A DNA stretch of 64,000 nucleotides, taken from NCBI RefSeq assembly GCF_013001025.1, contig NZ_CP053021.1:2187501-2251500 (forward strand). Reading direction: 5' to 3'. This DNA comes from Sphingobium yanoikuyae. GTDB taxonomy: Bacteria > Pseudomonadota > Alphaproteobacteria > Sphingomonadales > Sphingomonadaceae. Below the pieces are notes generated by a model. It saw nothing but the letters and a program-made list of their open reading frames with translations, did not search any database and had not been told where the DNA came from. This document shows positions 17,229 through 25,247 of this stretch, in pieces. The translations under genes and the position numbers were made by a program. How positions within the stretch are numbered: the stretch's first letter is position 1; each line of letters begins with the position of its first letter.

Positions 17229-19364
17229 ATGAATACACGATCGCTTCTTTCCGGCCTGATCCGTTCCGGCGCATCATGTTGCGCACTGGCGGCAAGTGTC
17301 ACCGCAACGCATGCTCAGGAGACCGCCGACGCCGCGCCCGATGGCACGGAGAACATCGTCGTCACGGCGCGCAAGGCCGGCGTCCTGCAACTTGGCCAGC
17401 AGGCCGATGCCTCCAGCCGCCTTGGCCTGACGCCTATGCAGACGCCCGCAAGCGTCGATGTCATCACCAAGGAGATGATCCGCAGTCTTGGTGACCGCAC
17501 GGTCGTTGCGGCGGCGGCGCGCGCGCCGGGCCTGATCAACAATTCCTCGGCATTCGGCTATTCCCTGAGTTCGCGCGGGTTCACCGGCTACACCTCGGTG
17601 ATGCAGCTCTATGACGGTATGCGGGTCTATACGACGACCACGCAGACCTTCCCCGCCGATCCCTGGATGGCCGAGCGCATCGAGGTGCTGCGCGGCGCAG
17701 CGTCCGTGCTCTATGGCGAAGGCGGCATCGGCGGCGCCATCAACGTTGTGCGCAAAAAGCCCAACACCGAAGAGTTCGAAGGTGAACTACGCCTCAGCGG
17801 CGGCTCTTTCGATACATATGCAGCGGCCGGCGGGATCGGCGGGCCAATCGGGGACAAGCTGTCCTACCGCGTGGATCTCAGCTACAACCGGTCGGACGGC
17901 TGGATGGAGCGCGGACGCTCCCGTAGTCTCGCCCTGTCGGCCGCGCTGCGCTACCAGGCCAGTGACGATCTGGTGCTGACCCTGACGCATGATCGCGCCG
18001 ATCTAGATCCGACGATCTGGTACGGCACGCCGCTGCGTGATGGCAAGCTGGTGCGCAAAATCCGCAAGAAGAACTACAATATCGCCGACCGCTCGCTGCG
18101 CTTCGACGATGCCTGGACCCAGGCCAAGGCGGAATGGACGCCTTCAGACGGGGTGACGATCACCAACGTCGCCTATTACCTCACCGGCTTCAAGCACTGG
18201 CGCAATGCAGAAGGCTATGCCTGGTCCGGCGATCAGATCCGCCGGTCGAGCTATCTGGAAATCTTCTACAAGACCAAGCAGTGGGGCGACCGCTTCAACG
18301 CGGTTTTCGACCACACATTGCTGGGCATGGACCACCGCCTGAGCCTGGGCGGAGAGTATAACAGCGGATCGCTGCTGCGCACCGACAGTTCGCCCAATTC
18401 CCGATCCGACCTGGTGGATCCCTACGACTACGCGCCCGGCACGTTTCTGGATGGCGCCTTCGGCACCCGGTACAAGTATAAGACAGATGTGCAGCAATGG
18501 GCGCTGTTCGGCGAAAGCCGCCTCTCGCTGTCGGATCGACTGTCGCTGGTGACGGGCCTGCGCTACGATCGCCCGAAGACCGAGCGCCACGATGCGCTCG
18601 ATCCGACCGCCGACTACACCGCGCGCTATCCCAGTACCAGTTGGCGTGCGGGGCTGGTCTACAATCCCACGGACACGATCTCGCTTTACGCGCAATATTC
18701 CGCGGCCGCCGATCCGGTGACGGCGTTCCTCACCGCGACGCTGGCACAAACCAGCTTCGATGTATCCACCGGGCGGCAATGGGAAGCGGGTGCCAAGGCA
18801 ACCTTCCTCGACGGGCGCGGCGAATTCACGCTGTCGGGCTATCGCATCGTCAAGAAGAAGATCCTGACCCGCTCCGCCAATGATCCCACGGTGTCTGTGC
18901 AGGTCGGCCAGCAATCGTCCTACGGCGTCGAGGCATCGTTCGGACTGGCCGTGACCAAGTCCTTCAGCATCCTGGCCAACGGCACGATCCTGAACGCGCA
19001 ATATGACGACTTCGACGAACTTGTCGGCACGGAGCTTGTCAGCCGCAACGGCAACATGCCGATCGGCGTTGCCGAAAAGGCAGCCAATCTGTGGCTTTCT
19101 TGGCGGCCGGTGCAACCGCTGCACCTCGACACCGGCCTGCGCCATGTCGGCAAGCGCTATTCGGACGCCGCCAATACCCGTCGCATTCCGGCCTATACGC
19201 TCGTCGATGCTTCGGCGCGCTACGACCTGGGAAAGAAGACGAGCGTGACGCTCAACCTGCGCAATGTCTTCGACCGGATCTACGTCCAGAACAGCTATTC
19301 CACCTCGCAGTGGGTGCTGGGTGAGCCGCGCAGCGTCGCGGTGACGTTCGAGCAGCGGTTCTGA
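17229..19364 (+). CDS. TonB-dependent receptor under cobalamin riboswitch control
   Basis: A 711-residue outer-membrane receptor. The signal peptide spans residues 1-30 (ends TATHAQ) and a TonB-box-like ENIVVTAR lies at 41-48. The plug domain follows (TPMQTPASVDVITKEMI; IEVLRGAASVLYGEGGIGGAINVVRKKP near residue 150-180), then a 22-strand type barrel ending in the required C-terminal Phe (VTFEQRF). By sequence it belongs to the siderophore-receptor (FhuA/FoxA-like) group rather than the short BtuB type, yet it sits directly behind a B12 riboswitch. The ATG at 17229 has GGGGG 8 bases upstream. It is followed after 2 bases by a GTG-started DUF3649 gene, so the four genes form one operon. A cobalamin, corrinoid or cobalt-chelate ligand is an inference from the riboswitch. 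Confidence 0.9.
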   Translation: MNTRSLLSGLIRSGASCCALAASVTATHAQETADAAPDGTENIVVTARKAGVLQLGQQADASSRLGLTPMQTPASVDVITKEMIRSLGDRTVVAAAARAPGLINNSSAFGYSLSSRGFTGYTSVMQLYDGMRVYTTTTQTFPADPWMAERIEVLRGAASVLYGEGGIGGAINVVRKKPNTEEFEGELRLSGGSFDTYAAAGGIGGPIGDKLSYRVDLSYNRSDGWMERGRSRSLALSAALRYQASDDLVLTLTHDRADLDPTIWYGTPLRDGKLVRKIRKKNYNIADRSLRFDDAWTQAKAEWTPSDGVTITNVAYYLTGFKHWRNAEGYAWSGDQIRRSSYLEIFYKTKQWGDRFNAVFDHTLLGMDHRLSLGGEYNSGSLLRTDSSPNSRSDLVDPYDYAPGTFLDGAFGTRYKYKTDVQQWALFGESRLSLSDRLSLVTGLRYDRPKTERHDALDPTADYTARYPSTSWRAGLVYNPTDTISLYAQYSAAADPVTAFLTATLAQTSFDVSTGRQWEAGAKATFLDGRGEFTLSGYRIVKKKILTRSANDPTVSVQVGQQSSYGVEASFGLAVTKSFSILANGTILNAQYDDFDELVGTELVSRNGNMPIGVAEKAANLWLSWRPVQPLHLDTGLRHVGKRYSDAANTRRIPAYTLVDASARYDLGKKTSVTLNLRNVFDRIYVQNSYSTSQWVLGEPRSVAVTFEQRF

Positions 19365-19366
19365 TC

Positions 19367-19648
19367 GTGCCGGCGAGGCAGGAGCCGGGCTGGCGCACCA
19401 TCGCGCCGCGCGTGCTGGCATCGACGGTCGGCACCTATGGTCTGTGTTATGCGTGGATTTGCGCGGCGGTACGCCTGCTGCCGATGGATGCGGTTGACGC
19501 CAACATCCTTGCGACCTGCCTCGCCTTCATATTGTTCGTTGCGGTGATCCTTCGCGCCTTCGCGGTGCGCAGCGTCACGCGGATCTGGGGCGAACTGCTG
19601 GTGGGCACGGCCCTCCCCTTCGCCCTGATGCTGGGGGTCGCCAGATGA
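19367..19648 (+). CDS. Small membrane protein, DUF3649 family
   Basis: A 93-residue inner-membrane protein starting at GTG 19367, two bases after the receptor stop. Three hydrophobic segments are seen: ASTVGTYGLCYAWICAAV, ILATCLAFILFVAVILRAF and LLVGTALPFALMLGVA. The opening GWRTIAPRVLAS and the position between a TonB receptor and a PepSY protein fit DUF3649, usually annotated iron-uptake associated. Its stop overlaps the next ATG by 4 bases. Function is unknown; it probably works with the PepSY protein at the inner membrane. Confidence 0.78.
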   Translation: MPARQEPGWRTIAPRVLASTVGTYGLCYAWICAAVRLLPMDAVDANILATCLAFILFVAVILRAFAVRSVTRIWGELLVGTALPFALMLGVAR

Positions 19649-21162
19649 AGGATAGCCTGCGCCAATCCATGGGCTGGTTCCATACATGGTGTGGGCTGCT
19701 GTTCGGCTGGGTTTTGTTTGGCATCCTGCTGACCGGATCGCTGGCGGTGTTCTATACCGAGATCAACCTCTGGACCACGCCCGAACTGCGCTCTCCGGTG
19801 GCCATCGACCGGGGACGAGCCGTAGCGATGGGACGGGATTATCTCACCCGCATCGCTCCGGATGCCAGGCAATGGCGTATCGTCATCCCCACTTCGCGCG
19901 AACCTGTGCTGCGGCTGGTGTGGACCGACGAAGCGGGCAAGGCCACCACCCACCGCCTCGATCCGCAGACCGGCGTCCGCATCCCGCGCGACATGGACGC
20001 CGGCTTCTTCTTCATGCGCTATCATTACACGCTGGGGATCGATCGCAAGTCCAGCCCCATCGGCTTCCTGATCGTGGGCGCGGCAGGCCTTGCCATGCTG
20101 GCCGCATCGATCAGCGGTGTCATCATTCACAAGCGCATATTCCGCGATTTCTTCATCTTCCGCCCCTGGGCCTCGCGCCAGCGGGCGTGGATGGATGCGC
20201 ACAACCTTCTCTCGGTGCTGCCGCTGCCGTTCCACATGATGATGGCCTATACCGGCCTCGTCCTGATCTATTACGCCTATATCCCCGCCGGCGTCGCGAC
20301 GCTGAACGGCGGCGACGTCAAAGCCTATCAGACTGCGGCTGCGCAATCGCGCTACATCGATGTGGAGACACCCGCCGGATCGCCACAGGCCACGGTTGCG
20401 CTGATGCCGCTGGTGGCGCGCGCCGAGCGCGCATGGGGTGGCGGAGCGGCCGTCAACATCTATGTGAGCCATCCCGATCGTGCCAATGCCGCAGTCGAGA
20501 TCTGGCGACAGCGCGACGATCGCATCGCCAACTTCCCCGATCGCGTCGACTTCGCAGGCGCCGACGGCCGGTTGCTGCGCGTTCTGGTGAAGCGCTCCCC
20601 GGCCCGCGAGACCCAGGCCTTCCTTGCCGGACTGCACTTCATCGAATGGGGCGGAATCGCTGCCCGCTGGCTCTATTTCCTGACCGGGCTCGCCAGCACC
20701 GCGATGGTCGGGGCTGGCCTTGTCCTCTTTACCGAAAAGCGGGCGCGCCGGGGCGGATCGGCATTTCACGCCATGGCAGGCCGGATCACCATCGCCGCTG
20801 TGGCTGGAAACATGATCGCCTGTGCGGCGTACCTGCACGGTGAGCAGTTGCTGCCTTCCGGCATCGAAGACCGGCGCAGTATGGCCGCATCTATCTACTT
20901 CCTGGCCTGGCTGCTGAGCCTCATCCCTGCCGGTGCGCGGCCTTGGTCCAGCGCGTGGCCAGAGCAGTTGCGTGCGGCGGCGTTGCTCTGCCTGACTATT
21001 CCCGTGAGCACGGCTCTGGCGGGAACGCCGCTGACGTCAACGCTGGCTCATGGCGATGGTATCCGCTCAGGCGCAGACCTGACGGCGCTGGCGATGGGCG
21101 TCATCTTGTGGATCGCAGCAGGCAGGATCGCTCGCAGGCCGGCCGGAGGCGCTGCGCAGTGA
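19645..21162 (+). CDS. PepSY-associated transmembrane protein (putative ferri-chelate reductase type)
   Basis: A 505-residue inner-membrane protein of the PepSY-TM family. It opens with a membrane span and conserved His (MGWFHTWCGLLFGW), has a periplasmic PepSY-like region (residues about 50-130), then spans at about 145-165, 190-215 (PLPFHMMMAYTGLVLIYYAY), 335-360 and several near the C-terminus. Relatives such as FoxB/FiuB-like proteins sit with siderophore receptors and are thought to reduce iron in the periplasm, probably using heme held by membrane His residues. Here the same protein type is co-transcribed from a B12 riboswitch, so it may act on a corrinoid. It overlaps both neighbours by 4 bases. 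Confidence 0.85.
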   Translation: MKDSLRQSMGWFHTWCGLLFGWVLFGILLTGSLAVFYTEINLWTTPELRSPVAIDRGRAVAMGRDYLTRIAPDARQWRIVIPTSREPVLRLVWTDEAGKATTHRLDPQTGVRIPRDMDAGFFFMRYHYTLGIDRKSSPIGFLIVGAAGLAMLAASISGVIIHKRIFRDFFIFRPWASRQRAWMDAHNLLSVLPLPFHMMMAYTGLVLIYYAYIPAGVATLNGGDVKAYQTAAAQSRYIDVETPAGSPQATVALMPLVARAERAWGGGAAVNIYVSHPDRANAAVEIWRQRDDRIANFPDRVDFAGADGRLLRVLVKRSPARETQAFLAGLHFIEWGGIAARWLYFLTGLASTAMVGAGLVLFTEKRARRGGSAFHAMAGRITIAAVAGNMIACAAYLHGEQLLPSGIEDRRSMAASIYFLAWLLSLIPAGARPWSSAWPEQLRAAALLCLTIPVSTALAGTPLTSTLAHGDGIRSGADLTALAMGVILWIAAGRIARRPAGGAAQ

Positions 21163-21434
21163 TCGTGAACCTGGCCCTATCCCTGGTCCTTGCGGTGGCC
21201 GGCTTCGATGCCATCCGGCGCGGCACATCCCGAAGACACATCGTCTATCGAGCCGCCTGGCGCGCGGGCGGAGCCGCATCGCTGGTTCTGGCGATCCTTC
21301 CCGTCGCGCAACTGGCCACGACCAACCTGATCGCTTCGCTGCTCTGGTTCTTCTGTATCCTGCCGTTGGCCGGGCTCATTGTCGTTTTTGGAAAACCCAT
21401 TCGCCAGTCATCTGGGCGTCCCGATATTGACTGA
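21159..21434 (+). CDS. Small membrane protein, DUF3325-like
   Basis: A 91-residue protein starting at GTG 21159 inside the PepSY stop (GTGA overlap). Three hydrophobic helices are visible: VNLALSLVLAVAGFDAI, AGGAASLVLAILPVAQLA and LLWFFCILPLAGLIVVFG. Length, order and the central Trp-Arg region resemble DUF3325, the usual last gene of TonB receptor-DUF3649-PepSY-DUF3325 operons. The call rests on synteny as much as sequence. It closes the riboswitch operon; no clear terminator follows. Confidence 0.65.
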   Translation: MIVNLALSLVLAVAGFDAIRRGTSRRHIVYRAAWRAGGAASLVLAILPVAQLATTNLIASLLWFFCILPLAGLIVVFGKPIRQSSGRPDID

Positions 21435-21533
21435 ACGCGATTGCCCTCTCGATGTCATGACCTGCATATCGATCCTGAAGCAAAGGCTGACTATCACTGC
21501 CTCGGTCGTGACGCACAATTGGTTCAACCGTCT
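21435..21533. other. Non-coding stretch after the riboswitch operon
   Basis: About 100 bases between the operon end and the receptor remnant on the other strand. No terminator stem with a T tract and no gene is visible. Confidence 0.4.
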
Positions 21534-21794
21534 CTAGATGATACGGGTCGGTCCGGCGCATAAATTGATTGTCCATCGGATGCGGCAAACCGTTTCCTGC
21601 GCCATTGCAGGCGTCGAGATTATTGCTGGCCCACTCACCACACTCGCAGTGGCGAGCGACACGGAGATCGACCGCACGGAAACCTTGCCTTGTTCGAGGC
21701 CCTTTGAATTCAGCACTTCTAACTCCCTCCATTCGACATTCGGGATGGAGGCGCACCTGCTATTGAGAATACCTTGCAATTCATACGTTCGCAT
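21534..21794 (-). pseudogene. Probable remnant of a TonB-receptor 5' end downstream of fecR
   Basis: On the minus strand, 37 bases after the fecR stop, an 86-codon frame begins MRTYELQGILN and contains a signal-peptide-like segment ending VVSGPAIISTPAMAQ. In fecIR-type loci the next gene is a TonB receptor with a long signal peptide, so this looks like its beginning. The sequence after AMAQ (ETVCRIRWTINL) no longer resembles a secretin/TonB N-terminal domain and soon stops. It is a weak but position-supported call. Confidence 0.35.
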
Positions 21795-21831
21795 GCGGTC
21801 AAACGAGAGGTCGAATTTCAGAAAAATAATT

Positions 21832-22385
21832 TCAGGCGAAAATCACGATCAGACTACGGGACAATTGCACGGATCGCAGGCCGAGAGATTTCTGAAGCCG
21901 GGATATGGCTGCAACCGGATCGTCGATGCGAAATACGCCACAGACGTGCAGGGATGATGCGTCGCCCACTATAGTCATGTAGCCGGGATGATAGCGGCCG
22001 ATCTCGGCCACGACCTGACATAGCGGCGCATCCTTGAATACGAGCACGCCGTCCGTCCAGGCGGTGGCCGCTTCCGTATTGATGGAACGAGGAGCATCGA
22101 TACGGCCATCGGCGCCATAGCGGATGGACTGGCCTTCCCGCAGAATGAGGCTGGCCCCCTTGCCCTCTCCGCTGACGAGCATCACGCTGTGCTCTGTCGC
22201 GGTAACCTCAGTGTCGGCGCCCGTCCGGCGGACCGAGAATTGCGTGCCCAGCGCCATCGTTTCACCGATTGCTGCCTGGACGGTGAAGGGGCGGGAACGA
22301 TCGGGCGCAACCGTGAACAGCGCCTCGCCTTTCAACAACCGGATTCGGCGATCCGTCGAGCGGATCTCGATCGTGACCGCACTAG
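21832..22385 (-). pseudogene. FecR-family anti-sigma protein, truncated by an IS
   Basis: The FecR protein is the inner-membrane sensor that passes a TonB-receptor signal to an ECF sigma factor. Only the periplasmic half remains, about 184 residues: RLLKGEALFTVAPDRSRPF, ALGTQFSVRR and the VQAAIGETMA region are classic FecR, and the end (DDPVAAISRLQKSLGL) matches the C-terminal STN-like piece. The 5' part is cut at 22385 by the IS; the in-frame ATG at 22398 lies inside the IS end. Beyond the IS (23234-23374) only about 20 further codons stay open in the joined frame, so the cytoplasmic and membrane parts and the partner sigma gene are gone. Confidence 0.8.
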
Positions 22386-23233
22386 GGCGGATCGACATTC
22401 GGGATTCCCAAAGCGGATGATCGCTGATTCATAGGACGCCGTGTTGATGCGCGGAGTGGATGATGGCGGCGAAGCGGTACGAGTTGAACGAGGTGCAATG
22501 GGAGAGGATTGCGCCGTTGCTACTGGGCAAAGCGACCGATCCGGGGCGGTCGGGAACGGATAACCGCCTGTTCGTGAACGGATGTTTGTGGGTGCTGCGG
22601 TCAGGAGCGCATTGGTGCGATCTGCCGGAGCGCTATGGCAAGCGGAAGACGGTGCATCGCCGCTTCAGCCGTTGGTGCCATGCGGGTGCCTGGTAACGGG
22701 TGTTCGACGCACTGACGGCCGACCGGGACAACCAGTATTTGATGATCGACAGCGCCATCGTTCGCACGCACCAGCAGGCGGCGACCGGAAAAGGGGGGCG
22801 TGCGATCAGGCGCTGGGGCGTTCCCGAGGCGGACTGACCACCAAGATACACATGCTTGCGGACCCGCTCGGCCGGCCGCTGCGCTTCATCATCACGCCCG
22901 GCCAGACTGGCGACGTTACTCAGGCGCCGGCCCTGCTGCACGGACAGGAAGCCGTCGTCGTGCTCGCCGACAAAGCTTATGACAGTAATGCTTTACGGAC
23001 AATCATCGCGAAAATGGGCGCCGAAGCGCTCATACCTTCAAACCGCTGCCGTAAGATCGCCATCCCGCATGACGCGCTGATCTACAAACACCGCAATCGT
23101 ATCGAACGATGTCTCGGCAGGCTCAAACACTTCCGCCGCTTCGCAACACGCTACGATCGCCGCACCATCCACTTCGCCAGCTTCACAAACCTCGCCGCCG
23201 CCATGATCTGGTTACGCTGAATGTCGATCCGCG
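22386..23233 (+). mobile_element. IS5-family (IS427-like) insertion sequence, 848 bp
   Basis: Ends are defined by imperfect inverted repeats: the left end GGCGGATCGACATTCGG and, on the other strand, the right end CGCGGATCGACATTCAG. CTAG flanks both sides (22382-22385 and 23234-23237), fitting the YTAR target and TA duplication of IS5-type elements. The transposase frame fills most of it. The element sits inside the fecR remnant. Confidence 0.85.
22460..23220 (+). pseudogene. IS5-family DDE transposase, split and with a nonsense codon
   Basis: The first frame encodes the DUF4096-type N-terminus (LNEVQWERIAPLLLGK; WVLRSGAHWCDLPERYG). Translation then meets TAA at 22694-22696 where relatives are expected to have Glu (GAW-stop-RVFDALTAD). 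The same frame continues to the slippery run A4G6 (22789-22798), after which the -1 frame encodes the rest: GGLTTKIHMLADPLGRPL, VLADKAYDSNALR and the catalytic Glu region HRNRIERCLGRLKHFRR. The -1 shift is normal for IS427-group elements; the TAA is not, and probably inactivates this copy. Confidence 0.82.
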
Positions 23234-23374
23234 CTAGCCGAAAAACAAACTGCGGTCCGGGACCGGATTGCACATCGGTCGAAAAACTGATGGTCCATGA
23301 CCATTCAAAATCGCCCATCAGGAATCAATTATACTGTTGTCAAATTTCAACTATCCTAAACTTTCAGCGTCCAC

Positions 23375-23385
23375 GGGGTCACCAG
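23375..23385 (+). repeat. Right attachment-site copy
   Basis: GGGGTCACCAG matches the 3' end of tRNA-Glu exactly, preceded by ACG rather than the T-stem, and followed by AAAATC as in the left copy (CAAAATC). Chance identity over 11 bases in this interval is unlikely but not excluded. Confidence 0.55.
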
Positions 23386-23495
23386 AAAATCTCTCGACAT
23401 CCCTATTTATAACGCCGCTCATCGGGTGCTTCCCCTATGGCGTGCCATCTTGATCCTAGATAGGCTTAATCCCGGACAATCGGGGGGATCGGATC

Positions 23496-24506
23496 ATGGG
23501 CGCCTTGCGCGATTACGCTGTTCGCTTTGCCACCATTCTGCCATTGACGCTGCTGCTCCCCCACCCCGCCCTTGCCCAAGGCGATCGCGCCACATCGCCG
23601 CCCGAATTTGCCCGCCGCGCCGACAATCTGAAGCCGGGCCAATGGGTCTGGGCGCCACAGGTATCGCCGACCGGGCCGCTGCTCGTCTATGTCGATCTCT
23701 CGCGCCAGATCGCGACCGTCTATCGCAACGGCGTGCGCATCGCCGTGTCCACCATCTCCTCGGGCAAGGAAGGCCATGCAACACCCACCGGCGTCTTCAC
23801 CATCCTGCAAAAGGACAAGGACCATCGGTCCAGCACCTATAATAACGCGCCCATGCCCTATCAGCAGCGCCTGACCTGGGACGGGGTCGCGCTCCATGCC
23901 GGCGGTCTGCCGGGCTATCCCGAAAGCCATGGCTGCATCCACCTGCCCTATAAATTCTCGCAGGAACTGTTCGCCATCACCAGCCTGGGCGCGACCGTGG
24001 TGGTTCAGGGCAATGCCGCCACCCATATGCGCACCAGCCAGGCAAGCCTCTTGTCGCCGATCAACGACAAGGGCGAGCAGGTCGAATATCGCCCGCTCAA
24101 GGGCGAGGAATATCGCTGGCAGCCTGAACTGGCGACCAGCGGCCCGCTGACCATCATCGTCTCTAAGAAGGAGCAGCGGATCGTCGTGCTGCGCAACGGC
24201 ACGGAAATCGGCCGCAGCGTCGCCGAGATCAAGGATGGCGATCCCGGCTCCCATGTCATCACCCTCACCATGGGGAAGGATGGCAAGACCCACTGGCTCT
24301 ATGTCGGCTTGCCGGGCCATGAAAATGATGTCGAGAATGTCGTGGACGAAGCGGTGCTGAACCGAGTGCGTCTGCCGCGCGGCTTCTATGACAAGATCCG
24401 CAGCCAGTTGAAGCCGGGCACCACCATCCTCGTCACGGATTCCAGTGTCGGCGCCTCCACCGGCGAGAAGCTCACGATCATGGACGCCGTCGCCCCCCAG
24501 CCCTGA
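23496..24506 (+). CDS. L,D-transpeptidase (YkuD domain)
   Basis: A 336-residue periplasmic enzyme that forms 3-3 peptidoglycan crosslinks or attaches proteins to the wall. It has a signal peptide (residues 1-28, ends HPALAQ). The YkuD catalytic domain spans about residues 60-175, with the His/Gly/Cys signature HAGGLPGYPESHGCIHLP near residue 137; the Cys in SHGCIH is the nucleophile. The C-terminal part (PLTIIVSKKEQRIVVLRNG) looks like a second YkuD-like beta unit without the Cys, possibly substrate-binding. It lies just outside the island's right boundary. Confidence 0.93.
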   Translation: MGALRDYAVRFATILPLTLLLPHPALAQGDRATSPPEFARRADNLKPGQWVWAPQVSPTGPLLVYVDLSRQIATVYRNGVRIAVSTISSGKEGHATPTGVFTILQKDKDHRSSTYNNAPMPYQQRLTWDGVALHAGGLPGYPESHGCIHLPYKFSQELFAITSLGATVVVQGNAATHMRTSQASLLSPINDKGEQVEYRPLKGEEYRWQPELATSGPLTIIVSKKEQRIVVLRNGTEIGRSVAEIKDGDPGSHVITLTMGKDGKTHWLYVGLPGHENDVENVVDEAVLNRVRLPRGFYDKIRSQLKPGTTILVTDSSVGASTGEKLTIMDAVAPQP

Positions 24507-24618
24507 CCGTTCGATCACCAAGCATCGCCACGGCGGAGCCCTCTATGCTTGCGGGCGTCCATCCCCATGCGCACAAACTGTCGGAAAGAGCAGCATGCCA
24601 CAGGAAAGGATGAGGATA

Positions 24619-25107
24619 ATGCCCCGCTTCACCGCCGAAACCGCCATTGCCGCGCTGGAGATCGAGCAACTGGTGATCGACTGGGGCTATGATCTCGACC
24701 TCAACGGCGGCATGAACGTCGCGCCGCTCTGCACCGACGATTGCCATTATCTGGTCGGCGGCACGCTGCATCAGGGCCATGGCCCCATCACCGCCTTCTA
24801 CACCGCCCGCAACGAGCGCGTCGCCACCCAGCAAAAGGATGGCGTCCGCACCCAGCGGCACACCATCACCAACATGCGCATTCAATTCCCGGCCGCCGAC
24901 CATGGCAGCGCGCAGTTCATGCTGGTCAATTATTCGGGTGAGGGCAAGGCGCCGATCCTGAACCTGGTCGGCCCGACCATCGTCGCCGATTGCCGCATGG
25001 AATTCCGCCGGGATGCGGACGGCGAATGGCGCATCTCGCTGTTCGACAGCACGCCGATGTTCATTGGCAATGATCCGTTCCTCAACGCCGCCGTCGTCCG
25101 GAAATAG
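24619..25107 (+). CDS. SnoaL/NTF2-like protein (ring-hydroxylating dioxygenase beta-type fold)
   Basis: A 162-residue single-domain protein of the NTF2-like cone fold: an N-terminal helix (TAETAIAALEIEQLVIDWGYDLD) followed by mixed strands (RTQRHTITNMRIQF, DCRMEFRRDADGEWRISLFDSTPMFIG). Such proteins are isomerases, hydrolases or binding proteins; no catalytic set can be assigned. The ATG at 24619 has AGGA close upstream; ATGs at 24610 and 24595 are in frame, and the latter also has a purine-rich site (GGAAAGAG). It stands between the transpeptidase and the glycan genes with no overlap. Confidence 0.75.
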   Translation: MPRFTAETAIAALEIEQLVIDWGYDLDLNGGMNVAPLCTDDCHYLVGGTLHQGHGPITAFYTARNERVATQQKDGVRTQRHTITNMRIQFPAADHGSAQFMLVNYSGEGKAPILNLVGPTIVADCRMEFRRDADGEWRISLFDSTPMFIGNDPFLNAAVVRK

Positions 25108-25247
25108 GGCAGTTCGCCGCCGGGCAGGGCTGACATGGAAATGCCGAACCCGGCGCACAATGTTACAGACATCGCCGCAATCTGAAATCGCCGGGCAAAA
25201 TCACACGCAGACACTTCGCCTGACCAGCGTCAGACGCGGAGTGCAGC

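Larger units (their letters stand above)
16217..23385 (+). mobile_element. Probable tRNA-Glu-linked genomic island, about 7.2 kb
   Basis: The segment lies between the 3' end of tRNA-Glu and a partial copy of that end. Inside it are a riboswitch-controlled TonB/PepSY operon, fecR and receptor remnants and an IS5-family element, in contrast to the compact housekeeping genes on both sides. Its first ~600 bases are non-coding and look decayed. No integrase, relaxase or replication gene can be recognised, so if it was integrative it has lost mobility. The next gene outside is the L,D-transpeptidase at 23496. Confidence 0.6.

Noticed and set aside
23238..23374. Search for the missing fecR N-terminus beyond the IS
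   Set aside because: Only about 20 codons stay open and they do not resemble FecR; a VPDRS-like match lies in another frame and is too short.
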